From positions 27,718,895-27,782,894 of the forward strand of contig JAVDOI010000003.1 of NCBI GenBank assembly GCA_032191485.1: a DNA stretch of 64,000 bases, in the 5' to 3' direction. Both the position numbers and the translations under genes were made by a program. Below the pieces are notes generated by a model. That model had not been told where the DNA came from, did no database searches, and saw only the letters and a list, made by a program, of their open reading frames with translations. Of this stretch, positions 19,901 through 26,851 are shown piece after piece. Each line of letters begins with the position of its first letter. The first letter of the stretch is position 1. The stretch is from Leptoclinus maculatus (lineage: Eukaryota > Chordata > Actinopteri > Perciformes > Stichaeidae).

Positions 19901-20997
19901 GTTAACAGAGCCCTCTTTTCCCGTTTACTTTTAAAACCAGACTGCCTTCTTTTTGTCACTTCCTTAAACAAAGTCTGCTGGACTTCCATATTGGAGCCTC
20001 TGGATCCTTTGAAGGGGTTTGTCTGGAAGGAAAACGGCTCACCTTTAAACTCCATGCTGATCCCACCATCAGTGGTGATAAGTCCATCTCTTCTCTTTAG
20101 TAGGTGTAATATCCTGAACCAAATTTGATTTTTTTCCTGTTGACTCTTGAGATCAAGTTCAAAATTGTGCTCCAGCACACCCAGAACAATAAGTTTGTAG
20201 GATGCAGTCAGTATTTTGGTGAAGTGTACCAATTCTAACATCACACCCTTTGTCAACAAACCTGGATCTAGACTTTGTTTTGACCCAACATCAAGGTTCA
20301 GACCAATTGCTTCACAATAAGGAAAGAGAGGGAGAGGAACATCCTCCTTCAGTTCTTCTGCTGAACACTTAAATTCATCCTTATCATCACTGTCATCACC
20401 GTGTGCTCCTTCCATCTCTTCCAAGAGACTCTCTGTCTTCATGTATTCTTTGGATGCTGCTTGGGAACACGTGTATTCATCTCCATGTTCATCATCAGCA
20501 GTATCATCCACCTCGACCACAAAACTTTCAGTCTTACCCTCTGCAGATGCCATGTTCAGTCCATTGTTGCTTTTGCGTTCTGGCTTTGATGACGTGTCAA
20601 AGAGAGTAAAAACTTCTTTTGTATCTGTAGGACGTTTCCTGATCAGGTCTTTGACTTTGTGCAGAATTTGAGCAGTAAAAGCAGTCAGTTGTTGCTCATC
20701 TTTCAACCCAAGATCAAAATTATTCTCCAGAATGTTAGTGATAAAATGCCCTTTACTCGTGTTTACCGTTTTAGCAAAGTCACAGACCTCAAGTATGACA
20801 CCGTTTGTCACTAATTGTAAGTCCATTTTTTTCTGTGTGTTGGATGTTACATTAAAATCCAATCCTATTCTATTGCTGTGATGGAATGATTCTAGACGCC
20901 TTGAATGTTCCTTTCCACGCATAATGCGCCACTGCCATACTTTGTTGGAATCCATCTTTTTGTGGTCTTCCAGACTGCAGGTGTCCATGTTGTCCAT
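10993..20997 (-). CDS. Giant modular protein with SUMO-consensus repeat tail (3334 aa), family not recognised
   Basis: One open frame of 3334 codons with a strong start context (G at -3, G at +4) and an in-frame stop 12 nt upstream. Two divergent approximately 80-residue modules lie at about residues 43-120 and 222-300. Three tandem units follow (about 436-1181, 1182-1938 and 1939-2650), each with four modules, and a last module lies at about 2709-2785. The module pattern is x-[IF]-G-[LI]-x-[FL]-x-V, then L-[DS]-x(3)-L-T, then [VI]-[ML]-x-E-[VIL]-x(2)-F-A, then [IV]-L-[EK]-[YHN]-N-F, and looks helical. Each unit also has a CPxCDQ..HxH knuckle and an acidic Ser-rich stretch (GESDLDS). Residues 3068-3333 are 24 copies of ENVPPLIKEEQ-like repeats. 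No signal peptide, membrane segment or known enzyme domain is seen. Role unknown; nuclear and SUMO-linked is an inference. Confidence 0.8.
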   Translation of the reverse strand: MDNMDTCSLEDHKKMDSNKVWQWRIMRGKEHSRRLESFHHSNRIGLDFNVTSNTQKKMDLQLVTNGVILEVCDFAKTVNTSKGHFITNILENNFDLGLKDEQQLTAFTAQILHKVKDLIRKRPTDTKEVFTLFDTSSKPERKSNNGLNMASAEGKTESFVVEVDDTADDEHGDEYTCSQAASKEYMKTESLLEEMEGAHGDDSDDKDEFKCSAEELKEDVPLPLFPYCEAIGLNLDVGSKQSLDPGLLTKGVMLELVHFTKILTASYKLIVLGVLEHNFELDLKSQQEKNQIWFRILHLLKRRDGLITTDGGISMEFKGEPFSFQTNPFKGSRGSNMEVQQTLFKEVTKRRQSGFKSKREKRALLTTGERTHKRNKGGQSKDMETNIISHHTELCTTRTAEGDHCQTCPLSEFDLDSYTGNECEREREEMRTENYHTCSLGESDLDSDKLTDSENSGNEDNLRIPKCCPLSSDTSSSLPTVNSNLKPRFASQPDERGLGGGKEQTQSPKDAPTEYDMEEEEMGTENNMWKMRANRVKQILSATEFGPFTKSKKFGLEFNIGFGPKQNFSVDALTDYILLEIAKFALVMNSSQQNFIMAILEYNFDISLESEHQRNVFTSEIMNRVRQLKDCEDAVKFSKEVFELHGPIPSISMATQSVGSANAELGSISRMEECDVACGFPPQSQADTKEHISQESVDLYPFCEEISLKLHVNNTRPNKKLDTNKLTYGAMTEVTNLAEKLCGTFEQICVDILKHNLDLDLQRGDSDHARSIVARIPAMLEEMKLRACFKKFKNINCSINYSSTNVKLDSQNNPNSDAASADSPQAAFIDQDVNSSPDIEHQNEFELKLWQLRANRVQQILSIPHEEHCPLYSYSRCKKLGIDFDVGSGVKQNLDPKLLTNGIMVELRTFATALLSAQKHFITEILEYNFHLNFNNELCRSAFTNTTMIKMPNKKMVKKYGLMKRKFELPDPNCRSEPIHVRGIYCPRCDQVRNHKHRQDDSGHMHHPRPRTMTDAGSADGSCTAQEPAKDPSSTFSAIEEMIMDSYPLCKEIGLNLCVDKDQPKEKLDPHVLTNRVMVEVASFAKRLCGTKHKIINDILQNNFNTGMQGRDVNPALQFCGVTRHSDCLLSWLNEVFVIQRLSKVSQMKQAAMHRSELKETIKKRKLSLQTQEKTPMTYPKNYYTCPLGESDLDSEELTDSENSGNEDNLRIPKCSLSSDTSSSLPTVNSNLKPRFASQPDKRGLGGGEEQTQTPKNAPNKYEMEEEEMGTENMWKMRANRVKQILSALEFGPFTMSKKFGLEFNIGFGPKQNFSVDSLTDYILLEIAKFALVMNSSQQNFIMEILEYNFDISLESEHQRNVFTSEIMNRVRQLKDCEDAVKFSKEVFELHGPIPSISMATQTVGSANAELGSISRMEECDVACGFPPQSQADTKEHISQESVDLYPFCKEIGLKRDVNNTRPNKKLDINKLTYGAMTEVTNFAEKLCGTFEQICVNILKHNLDLDLQRGDSDHARSIVARIPAILEQKKLKTYLRTFNNINCSINDSSTNMKLDSLNNPNSDAASADSPQAAIIDQDVNSSPDIEHQNEFELKLWQLRANHVQQMLSKPHEEHCPLYSYSRCKKLGIDFDVGSGVKQNLDPKLLTNGIMVELGTFATALLSAQKHFITEILEYNFHLNFNNELCRSAFTNTTMLNMRSKKLVPTCFVRQMTRQFKLPDPKCRPGPSHVRAIYCPKCDQVRNHEHRQDDSDSGHMHHPRPRTMTDAGSADGNCTAQEPAKDPSSTVSAIEEMIMNSYPLCKEIGLNLCVDKDQPKDKLDPDVLTNKVMGEVGNFAQKLCGMKYNIIRDILQHNFNIDMQCQEINPALPFHRVMRQNDCLLSWLNEVFVIQRLSRRQPGHVSKLKRAAAMLGSELKETIKKRKLALQTQEKMEEEMAPEDYYTCPLGESDLDSDKLTDSENSGNEDNLRIPKRSLRSDTTSSLPTVNSNLKPRFASQPDERGLGEDEEQTQFPKDAPTEYDMKEEEMGTENNMWKMRANRVKQILSALEFGPFTKSKTFGLQFNVGFGPKQNFSVDSLPDTILLEIAKFALVMNSSQQNFIMEILEYNFDISLESEHQRNIFTCEIMNRVRQLKDCEDAVKFSKEVFELHGPIPSISMATQSVGNANAELGSISRMEECDVACGFPPHSQVDTKEHISQESVDLYPFCKEIDLKLHVNNTRPNEKMDINKLTYGAMTEVTNLAEKLCGTFEQICVDILKHNLDLDLQRGDSDHARSIVAQIPAIPEKRNARKPITFSGFLCYKKQSSTNVKQDSPNNPNSDLASAGSSQAAIINQDVGSTLDIEHQNELKLQLWQLRANRVQEILSRPHEEHCPLYSFSRCKKLGIDFDVGSGVKQNLDPKLLTNGIMVELHSFATDLLSAQRHFITEILEYNFHLDFNNELCRSAFTYTTMAKMKSKTFLQKSGVPQMKRQFELPDQNCRPEPSYLRGIYCPKCDQVRNHKHRQDDSDSGHMHHPRPRTMTDAGSADGSCTAQEPAKDPSSTFSAIEEMIIDSYPLCKEIGLNLCVDKDQPKDKLDAHVLTHGVMGELACFAQRLCGTKHKTINDLFQHNFNTGMQGQEVSTVLPFNRPMKQKDGFLIWLNKVFVIQPLPSSQSKIVSKGRPKAALHGSEAMQSIKKRKLALQTKVKIDTLASVVKKTEKIDRSQVSVRHYPICIEMGLDLDVTSKSREKKKLYLNQLTRAVVFEIHQFARKKKGYLPHIVYDILDYNFDISSQHYRIWEFSITTASKVNSMVKWYHEYREYPDKVFQLPFVFAKNKRDWYSSEAPGKKMNQGNFVRQMRYLSVEGRVHFHDGAKVNEKTLFHEDLEFPTDPGNDLVDVGCGSPLQGNLQIEEEKYDPRYGNMSPEPDTEKQCCPLYDDVKTESHIAEVEYIVPGEPTGPLGYTFVKSENENLQCLLAEPHGSAVCPNTASTIKTEWDTEVGYLGPEFPTYTGKDVVDVGCGSPLQGNLQIKEEKYDPHSSNMNPEPHGSPNTASTIKTEWDTDVVYLVPVKAAGFLGYSMRTTGQGNVPPLIKKEQENVPPLIKKEQENVPPLIKEEQENVPPLIKEEQENVPPLIKGEQENVPPLIKGEQENVPPLIKGEQENVPPLIKEEENVPPLIKEEEENLPPLIKEQENLPPLIKEEQENVPPLIKEELENVPPLIKEELENLPPLIKEEQENLPPLIKVEEENVPPLIKEEQENLPPLIKVEEENVPPLIKEEQENLPPLIKVEEENVPPLIKEEEENVPPLIKVEEENVPPLIKEEEENVPPLIKVEEENVPPLIKEEQENVPVD
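10996..11795 (-). repeat. Coding minisatellite: 24 x 33 bp encoding psi-K-x-E repeats
   Basis: The minus-strand unit encodes E-N-[VL]-P-P-L-I-K-x-E-x. The variants are IKKE (2), IKGE (3), IKVE (5) and IKEE (13), plus one copy reading IKEQ that loses the acidic position. Two copies are 10 residues long. All length changes are multiples of three, so the frame is kept. The pattern fits the sumoylation consensus psi-K-x-E with extra downstream acidic residues. Confidence 0.95.
13050..15180 (-). repeat. Intragenic coding unit 3 (modules A, B, C, D)
   Basis: Third of three tandem coding units. Module A is at about 14600-14900, B at about 14130-14390, C at about 13640-13940 and D at about 13050-13350. 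The Cys/His knuckle is at about 13492-13534. Nucleotide identity to the other units is high by eye, with different small indels. Unit 3 is the most diverged in the linker after module B. Confidence 0.9.
15181..17450 (-). repeat. Intragenic coding unit 2 (modules A, B, C, D)
   Basis: Second tandem copy of the four-module coding unit, offset about 2.27 kb from unit 3. It opens with the YYTCPLGESDLDS stretch near 17445. The Cys/His knuckle is at about 15762-15804. Long stretches match unit 1 almost exactly, for example the region of SMATQ and GSISRMEECDVACGF. Confidence 0.9.
17451..19700 (-). repeat. Intragenic coding unit 1 (modules A, B, C, D)
   Basis: First copy in protein order, opening with YHTCSLGESDLDS near 19695. 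The Cys/His knuckle is at about 18006-18048. It is separated from the two N-terminal modules by a basic linker (about 19780-20050). Confidence 0.9.
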
Positions 20998-21852
20998 TAC
21001 AATGATCTATTCTTCTTTGTCGTCCATGTCATTCTTTCCTGTATTTAGTTCATCAGGAAAAAAAGGATACATGATCAACGATATATCTTAGCCTGGAGTC
21101 ATACACAATTTAAATGTATTTCTTAAATATCAGACATTTTATGTGAGGATTTGCACTTTTGTCACCATCTTGTTGTGAACTTAATACATTTGGGTTTTGG
21201 ACTGCTGATCAAAAAACACAAGTCATAACTTTGAGTCTCTGGTTACTTGTGATAGGCATTAGGCAATATCATTGACATTTTCTTGGCTAGAAGATTGATC
21301 ATTCTATCTAAACACTAAAATACTACCGCCGAAAAAAGTTGCAATAAAGTGACGAGCATTTCTTTAGAGATGAGGTGAAGGGATTTCTCAAGCAGCAATA
21401 TGCTACAGCTAAAGTTACCAGAGGTTGCATTGAGTTTCAATATGATGCAGGGGCCGGAGCCTGGGCCTGTCCAAAACCTGGAGATTAACAGGCTTTTCAA
21501 GTGACAGAAGCTCTGCAAAGCAGCCGGACCAGACAGCTGTTTCTGGTGTTGACATTTTTAAAACCTGTTTGTGATTTTGTGCGACTGTGGCCGACCTCTC
21601 CCATCCTGGACACAAGTTATTTGTTTCAGTGTAAAAAATTAAAAACGGCGACCTTCTTTACGATAGTGTTGTGGAATCTCTGTGAAAAAGGGAATTCTGA
21701 CTCTCATCTCACCCAATGGACACTGTATGTTAATATTAGAGTAAAGTCTCCCTATCCCTCAAATTGAGTTACATTAACCACATCTTTTGGATTATAATCT
21801 TTGTACAATGCAATTACGATCTGTTCTGTAGTGATGTCAGCTTACTACATAC

Positions 21853-21913
21853 CTCGTAAGACAGGATTTAGCTTAGCAAGGAGTTCCTCCAACATGTCTT
21901 GCCCACACTGCAT
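21853..21913 (-). CDS. Probable 5' exon upstream of the giant ORF
   Basis: An ATG at 21913, preceded in frame by TAA, opens 20 codons (MQCGQDMLEELLAKLNPVLR) that end at a consensus donor CGAG/GTATGT. The nearest good acceptor (polypyrimidine, then TACAG/GAAAG) starts an exon at 21038. Splicing the two continues in the frame of the giant ORF for 10 codons, until a TAG at 21007-21009, three codons before the giant ORF's ATG. So this is either a short upstream ORF or an N-terminal extension cut by one stop. It is not supported by transcript data. Confidence 0.45.
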
Positions 21914-22396
21914 ATCTTCATCTTATTTGGACATCCCCCAATCAGCGATGGGACGGCGGTAATACAGTGGTACCCTGAATGAAACAATTTTGAAAAGTTT
22001 GTTAGCTCATGCATGCAACGCTCGCATTGCTCCAAAAATAGACAGAGTTGAACAGCGGTGGAAGAAGTATTCAGATATAGTAATACTAAAATGTAGACAC
22101 ACTCTGTTACAAGTTACGGTCCTGCATTAAAAATCTCATGAGGTGAAATTACAAGCATGAACGTATCCTTTAAGTTTCCAAAATAAAAGTACTCAATCTG
22201 CAGAAAGGCCCATTTCAGAATATCATATCACTGAATTATAATTATTGATGAATTAGCGTGTATACTAGTGTTGTCACATTACCACAGGGACAAATTGACA
22301 CAACATTGAGGGCATACAATCTTAGATTTGTATTATAATAATAGAAAATTCCGCAAGAAATATTGACGGTGTGGCTACTACTGCCCGAAGACGTTG

Positions 22397-22450
<54 letters not shown>

Positions 22451-23281
22451 GCCAATATTACTGGTGGTGTAGTTGAGGTTCAATTGAGATATCGCTTCTC
22501 TCTTTTCTACATTTTAGATTCATACTCTTGGATTGAATCTTGTATTCGTGATGGACAGTCCACAAATGGCTCCCGTCATTTCTGTATTGGAGATATACAT
22601 CTTTGTTTGAGATACATACCTTTGAAAATGACATTTCTGTATTTGTGATGGAAATACTTGAATTTTACATTTCTTAACATGAACCTCATTCTGAGCTTAA
22701 TGTTAAGATACAGTTACTCGAAGGGGCTTTTATTATGAAAGGGTGGGACTGGGTGGGGGAGAGAGGAGAGAATCATAATGTTTGACACACACATCTCTCT
22801 CACTACGCACACAAACACGACTTGGAGATATTCAGTCAAAGGCATTGTTAGACCTCCTGTCTCTCTCTCTCTCATTACTTCAGGGTCCTTGGGAGCAACT
22901 GCACGTGGGACTGTTGGGACTGAAAGTACACTGGCTGTGGTCATTACAGTGAACAGTGTGATGAGAGGGCATGTGAGCCCTTGTTGCTGTAGTTTATCTT
23001 CTTGGAGCAGAGGCTGCATTTAGCATACCCTGTCGTATTAATGTAAAATGTATTTCAAATACTGGGAAGCTGTACTGGTCTCCCTTCACGTCCGTTTAGA
23101 CCTCCACCTTCATCCAGGCCCAGCTCCACTCACATCTCGCGTCAAGCTGCGCTACACAAACAGCCTCCTCTTCCTGACGCTCTTTGACCTCATCATCTCA
23201 TCAGTATCTGGGCCTCATGTTTCGTGGTCATAAAGTTATTCTTACCACGAAATCGCCTCATTCTACTTTGAGTTAAAACAA
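21914..23281. other. Intergenic sequence with one AT microsatellite
   Basis: No gene recognised. An (AT)n run lies at 22399-22449. The sequence upstream of 21913 is where the promoter of the giant gene would be expected. I see no definite TATA box or other element. Confidence 0.4.
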
Positions 23282-24935
23282 CAACAACCTGCAACCAGAT
23301 CCGCCGGTGTTCCGGTTTAACGTTAACGAGTGACCGTGTGAAGTGAACCTGAACACGGGGGGGTTGCATGTTTCATCACGTTACGTCTTTTCACTGCGGT
23401 CAAGCCAGCCTCCACTTCGAAACACAGTCGAGCCACCCCGCACGTTATTTTGCGGTATGCGTATGTACTAGGCATTACGGTGACTTCAAAATAAGAGCAA
23501 AGTTCTGGTGAACGTGATAGAACATGTCACATTCATTCAATAAGTCTGTAAATCATAGATAAATTAATACATTAAAAACATAAATAGATACATACATAAA
23601 TAACTTTAAACACAATATTTACCGCATGCAAACTGTATTTTAAGGGAAAATTAAATTCCAATTCTGTGAATACTTAATCAAATATATTAATAGAGAATAC
23701 ATTAACAGACCAGTATGACTTCAAAATGACAGTACACTACATCATATTCAGAAACTTCAAGGTTACACAAAGTGACTAATTTCACTTGGGATTGATAGAC
23801 CACCTCAGAGAATATCAGGACATTCTTATGTAGAATTTCAGAATAAAAGCCTTTTCAAATTTCAGTCATGAGCCAACTTCTTTTGAAATTCAGATTTGAA
23901 AAGAAATGGTGCATAGTTGCATAATAATTTCACTTCAGGTTAATAGCAGACCACCTCAAGGTGTCACTCAAGGATAACCAGGACATTCTTATGTTCTAAT
24001 TATCACTCTGAGGTGGTGTACTATTATTCTGAATAGAAATTAGCTTGTAACTATAGACCATTTCCTTTCAAATCTAATCTGAATTTCAAAAGAAGTTGGC
24101 TCAAGAATGACATTTTGACGGGCTTTAATTTTGAAATGCTACATTATAATGAGTGAGACTGAGGTAGTGTACTATTAATCTGAAGTAAAATTATTTTGAA
24201 CTATAGACCATTTCCTTTCAAATCTAATCTGAAATTAGAAGGAAGTTGGATCATGAATTAGATTTTGAAGGGCTTTAATTTTGAAATGCTACATCAGAAT
24301 GTCCTGATTATCCTTGAGTGACACTCTGAGGTAGTGTACTATTAATCTGAAGTGAAAGTATTATGTAACTATGGACCATTTATTTTAAATCTAATCTGAA
24401 ATGTGAGGTAAATTGGCTCATGAATGAGATATTAAAGGGCTTTTATTCTGAAATTCTACATAAGAATGTCCTGATATTCTCTGAGGTGGTCTGCTATCAG
24501 TCCCAAGTGAAATTAGTCACTTAGTGTAACCTTCAAGTTTCTGAATTTGATGTAGTGTACTGTCATCTTGAAGTCATACTGGTCTGTGTAAATGTATTCT
24601 TTATTAATATATTTGATTAAGTATTTACACAATTGGAATTACATTTTTTCCCTGAAATACAGTTTGCATGCGGTAAATATTATTGTGTGTTTAAAGTTAT
24701 CATTTATAAAATGTATTGTACACAAAGTTGTACGCATCTATTTGATTATGTTTTTAATGTATTAATACATTTATCCATGTCCTCTCACATTAACCGGAAC
24801 TTCTCTTATTTTGAAGTCAGTTCTTACACGCTACTACCGTAATGCCTAGTACATCCGCGTACCGCAAAACAACGTGCGTGCTGGCTTGACTGTGTTTTTC
24901 GAGGTGGAGGCTGGCTTGACCGCAGTGTTTTCTCC
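23282..24935. mobile_element. Foldback-type element with long inverted arms
   Basis: Sequence at 23282-23510 is the inverted copy of sequence at about 24793-24931 (landmarks GTCAAGCCAGCCTCCAC and its complement, TGACTTCAAAATAAGAG and its complement). Sequence at 23700-23870 is the inverted copy of 24410-24580. The interior has about four diverged units of roughly 165 bp marked by CTCTGAGGTRGTSTACTATTA, one inverted relative to the rest. No ORF is present. The outer end of the right arm is shortened by about 100 bp relative to the left arm. One arm is also present in copy A (868-1215). Confidence 0.8.
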
Positions 24936-25375
24936 TCCTAAATCGCGATAATGACGAACGTTAAAAGTCGACAAAGTTCCGCATGCAGTGGACGTTAGCC
25001 GTTAAACTTTAACGGAGGTTAAGACGGTGTAGACATCTTAACGCTCACATCAAAGATGTTTTATTGCGAAGATCACCACATCACCTTTTCTCCTCGTCTC
25101 ACTCCAACCTGAGACACTGGCTGGCCAGTTGACCCCCCCCCTACTACTACTACTACAATTAAGCTTTAAGCTTCTTTAGATAATGCAGTTTAGCTTCCAA
25201 CTCTGCCAATTATACATTTCAAATTTTGTCATCAGTGTAGTTCAATATGTTTGAGCTTTAACATTGTTAAGACAGTTTCACATTCCTAATAAACACCATT
25301 TTCTGCTCCAAAACATGGGTTTCGACCATCCTCTCCAGACCATGAGGGTAGAGTCTTCCTCCCTCAACATGTGAT

Positions 25376-25765
25376 TTATTCAACGTAACAAAACACCGAC
25401 ATTCTGTACAGCGACAACGCGGGAAAAACACAAGGAGGCTCCACTATGATTTCACGACTCAAAGGTGTTGCTCTTTCGATCGTATATATTTCAAATACGA
25501 AAATAATCATTGTTTGGTACACACAACATTGGGGGGGTGAAAAGAAACAGCCCCAGCAGCCATGATACAGTTTTGAGAAAAGCACAACCATGATCGAAAT
25601 AAACGAGTGAAACGTACCACATGTAGGCTGAACAATGGCCGGATCTTCTTCTTCCTTGTTAAGTACTCGCACTACTCCCTTGTGATGTCTTAATGTGTAA
25701 AGTAAGGCTTCACATCTCTCAACGTGAAGAAGAAATATTGGGAAGAATAGGTCCGGGACCTTCAC
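25376..25765 (-). CDS. Hypothetical 129-residue ORF conserved in both duplicate copies
   Basis: The frame starts MKVPDLFFPIF and contains VERCEALLYTLRHHKG, KEEEDPAIVQPTC and a hydrophobic stretch around SIMVVLF..MIIFVFEI that could be membrane-spanning. Its stop overlaps a minus-strand AATAAA (GAATAAATC). Copy A retains about 100 codons with a 3-nt in-frame indel. An internal CATGTG/GTACGT could be a splice donor. There is no recognised family. It may be a short gene, a single exon, or a chance frame. Confidence 0.25.
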   Translation of the reverse strand: MKVPDLFFPIFLLHVERCEALLYTLRHHKGVVRVLNKEEEDPAIVQPTCGTFHSFISIMVVLFSKLYHGCWGCFFSPPQCCVYQTMIIFVFEIYTIERATPLSREIIVEPPCVFPALSLYRMSVFCYVE

Positions 25766-26816
25766 GGGAAGTGACGAAAGACCATCTGCGCAGGGATTTC
25801 AAAACAAAAGTGTCTAAAAACTGCGCGTCAGTGATTAAAACGGGATTTTTTACAGAAATACAACAGAAATATAGAAATACTTTTTTTTCCACCAACAACT
25901 GTTTTATATAGCACTTTATACATCCATTAAAACAAACCATCAAAAGCACAGCTGTCTTATATTAAATAACCATTTTACAAATTTAAATTCATAAAACACA
26001 AAATCAGGGGTATTCAATTAAAACTTAGCGGTTCATTTACTACAATTTCCTCCCAGAGAAGGTCCAAACCTATATCTAAATTGTGTCTTCCTATAGCACT
26101 TCACGAAATAAAACAAAAAACAAAAAACATTTTCAACAATATTTGTCAATTTGGAAACTATGATACTGTTCAAATAAAGATGCAATTCACTTGTATGGCA
26201 CTTATGGAAAACAAAGCTATATCTTTCCTGATTAGTTTGCGCAAAATAAAAGGTGCACATATCAATGAAATGTGGTCAGAAAAAAAACTAAACAATGCAT
26301 TAATATTATTAGCGGGTTTATTCTCATTATTTATCAGACATTGGTCACAGGTCCAGATCTACTGGGATATAACCGTCACTCAGTCCACCATTTGGTGAAG
26401 CCCACACTAAATGAATGAATTCAACAGAAGAGGCATTCCTAATTATTGTAGATATTTCCTTCCTTTGTAGAAAATGAACTCAAACTGAGCAGGCCATTAC
26501 AGTTTATTTCAGAAAACACCCAGACACACACTTTTTAGCCAATTACTCCATAAGGAAAATTAAATATGTCATTCAACCATACCAAATCAGAAAACAAAAC
26601 ACAACAAATTAGGTCTGAATTAGCGTTAGCATTAGACGCCAAGGACAAGTTGGCATTTTGACACCTTACAATATACATTTTATGTACAGTAAATCATTTA
26701 TGAGTTATGTTTATACGTTTGTCTGGGTGGGGAAAAAAAGACCCTTGAGATAAAACCGCACACTGCTGCTTGGTTGCATAAAGACTTAAAGCAACGTGAA
26801 AATCAATGTATTTGTC

Positions 26817-26822
26817 TTTATT
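26817..26822 (-). terminator. Candidate ddx1 polyadenylation signal
   Basis: AATAAA on the minus strand (TTTATT here), about 30 nt past the ddx1 stop codon. Using it would give a very short 3' UTR, so a more distal site is possible. The hexamer is also kept in copy A near 3161. Confidence 0.35.
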
Positions 26823-26851
26823 CTCTACGTATCAGTGCTGTGCTGGTCTGT

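Larger units (their letters stand above)
24936..26851. repeat. Segmental duplication copy B, resident ddx1 3' flank
   Basis: This is the counterpart of copy A. It runs without a break into the intact ddx1 terminal exon. It contains the ORF at 25376-25765 and otherwise no recognised gene. Confidence 0.85.

Noticed and set aside
12868..20671. Many plus-strand ORFs of 60-140 codons across the giant gene
   Set aside because: Shadows that recur with the three coding units. They lack starts, splice sites and domain content.
21300..21770. Possible LINE reverse-transcriptase remnant (AGCCGGACCAGAC region)
   Set aside because: Only a short resemblance to the AAGPD motif region, in broken frames; too weak to call.
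22714..23019. Minus-strand 101-codon ORF upstream of the giant gene
   Set aside because: No splice connection, domain or conservation evidence; composition looks non-coding.
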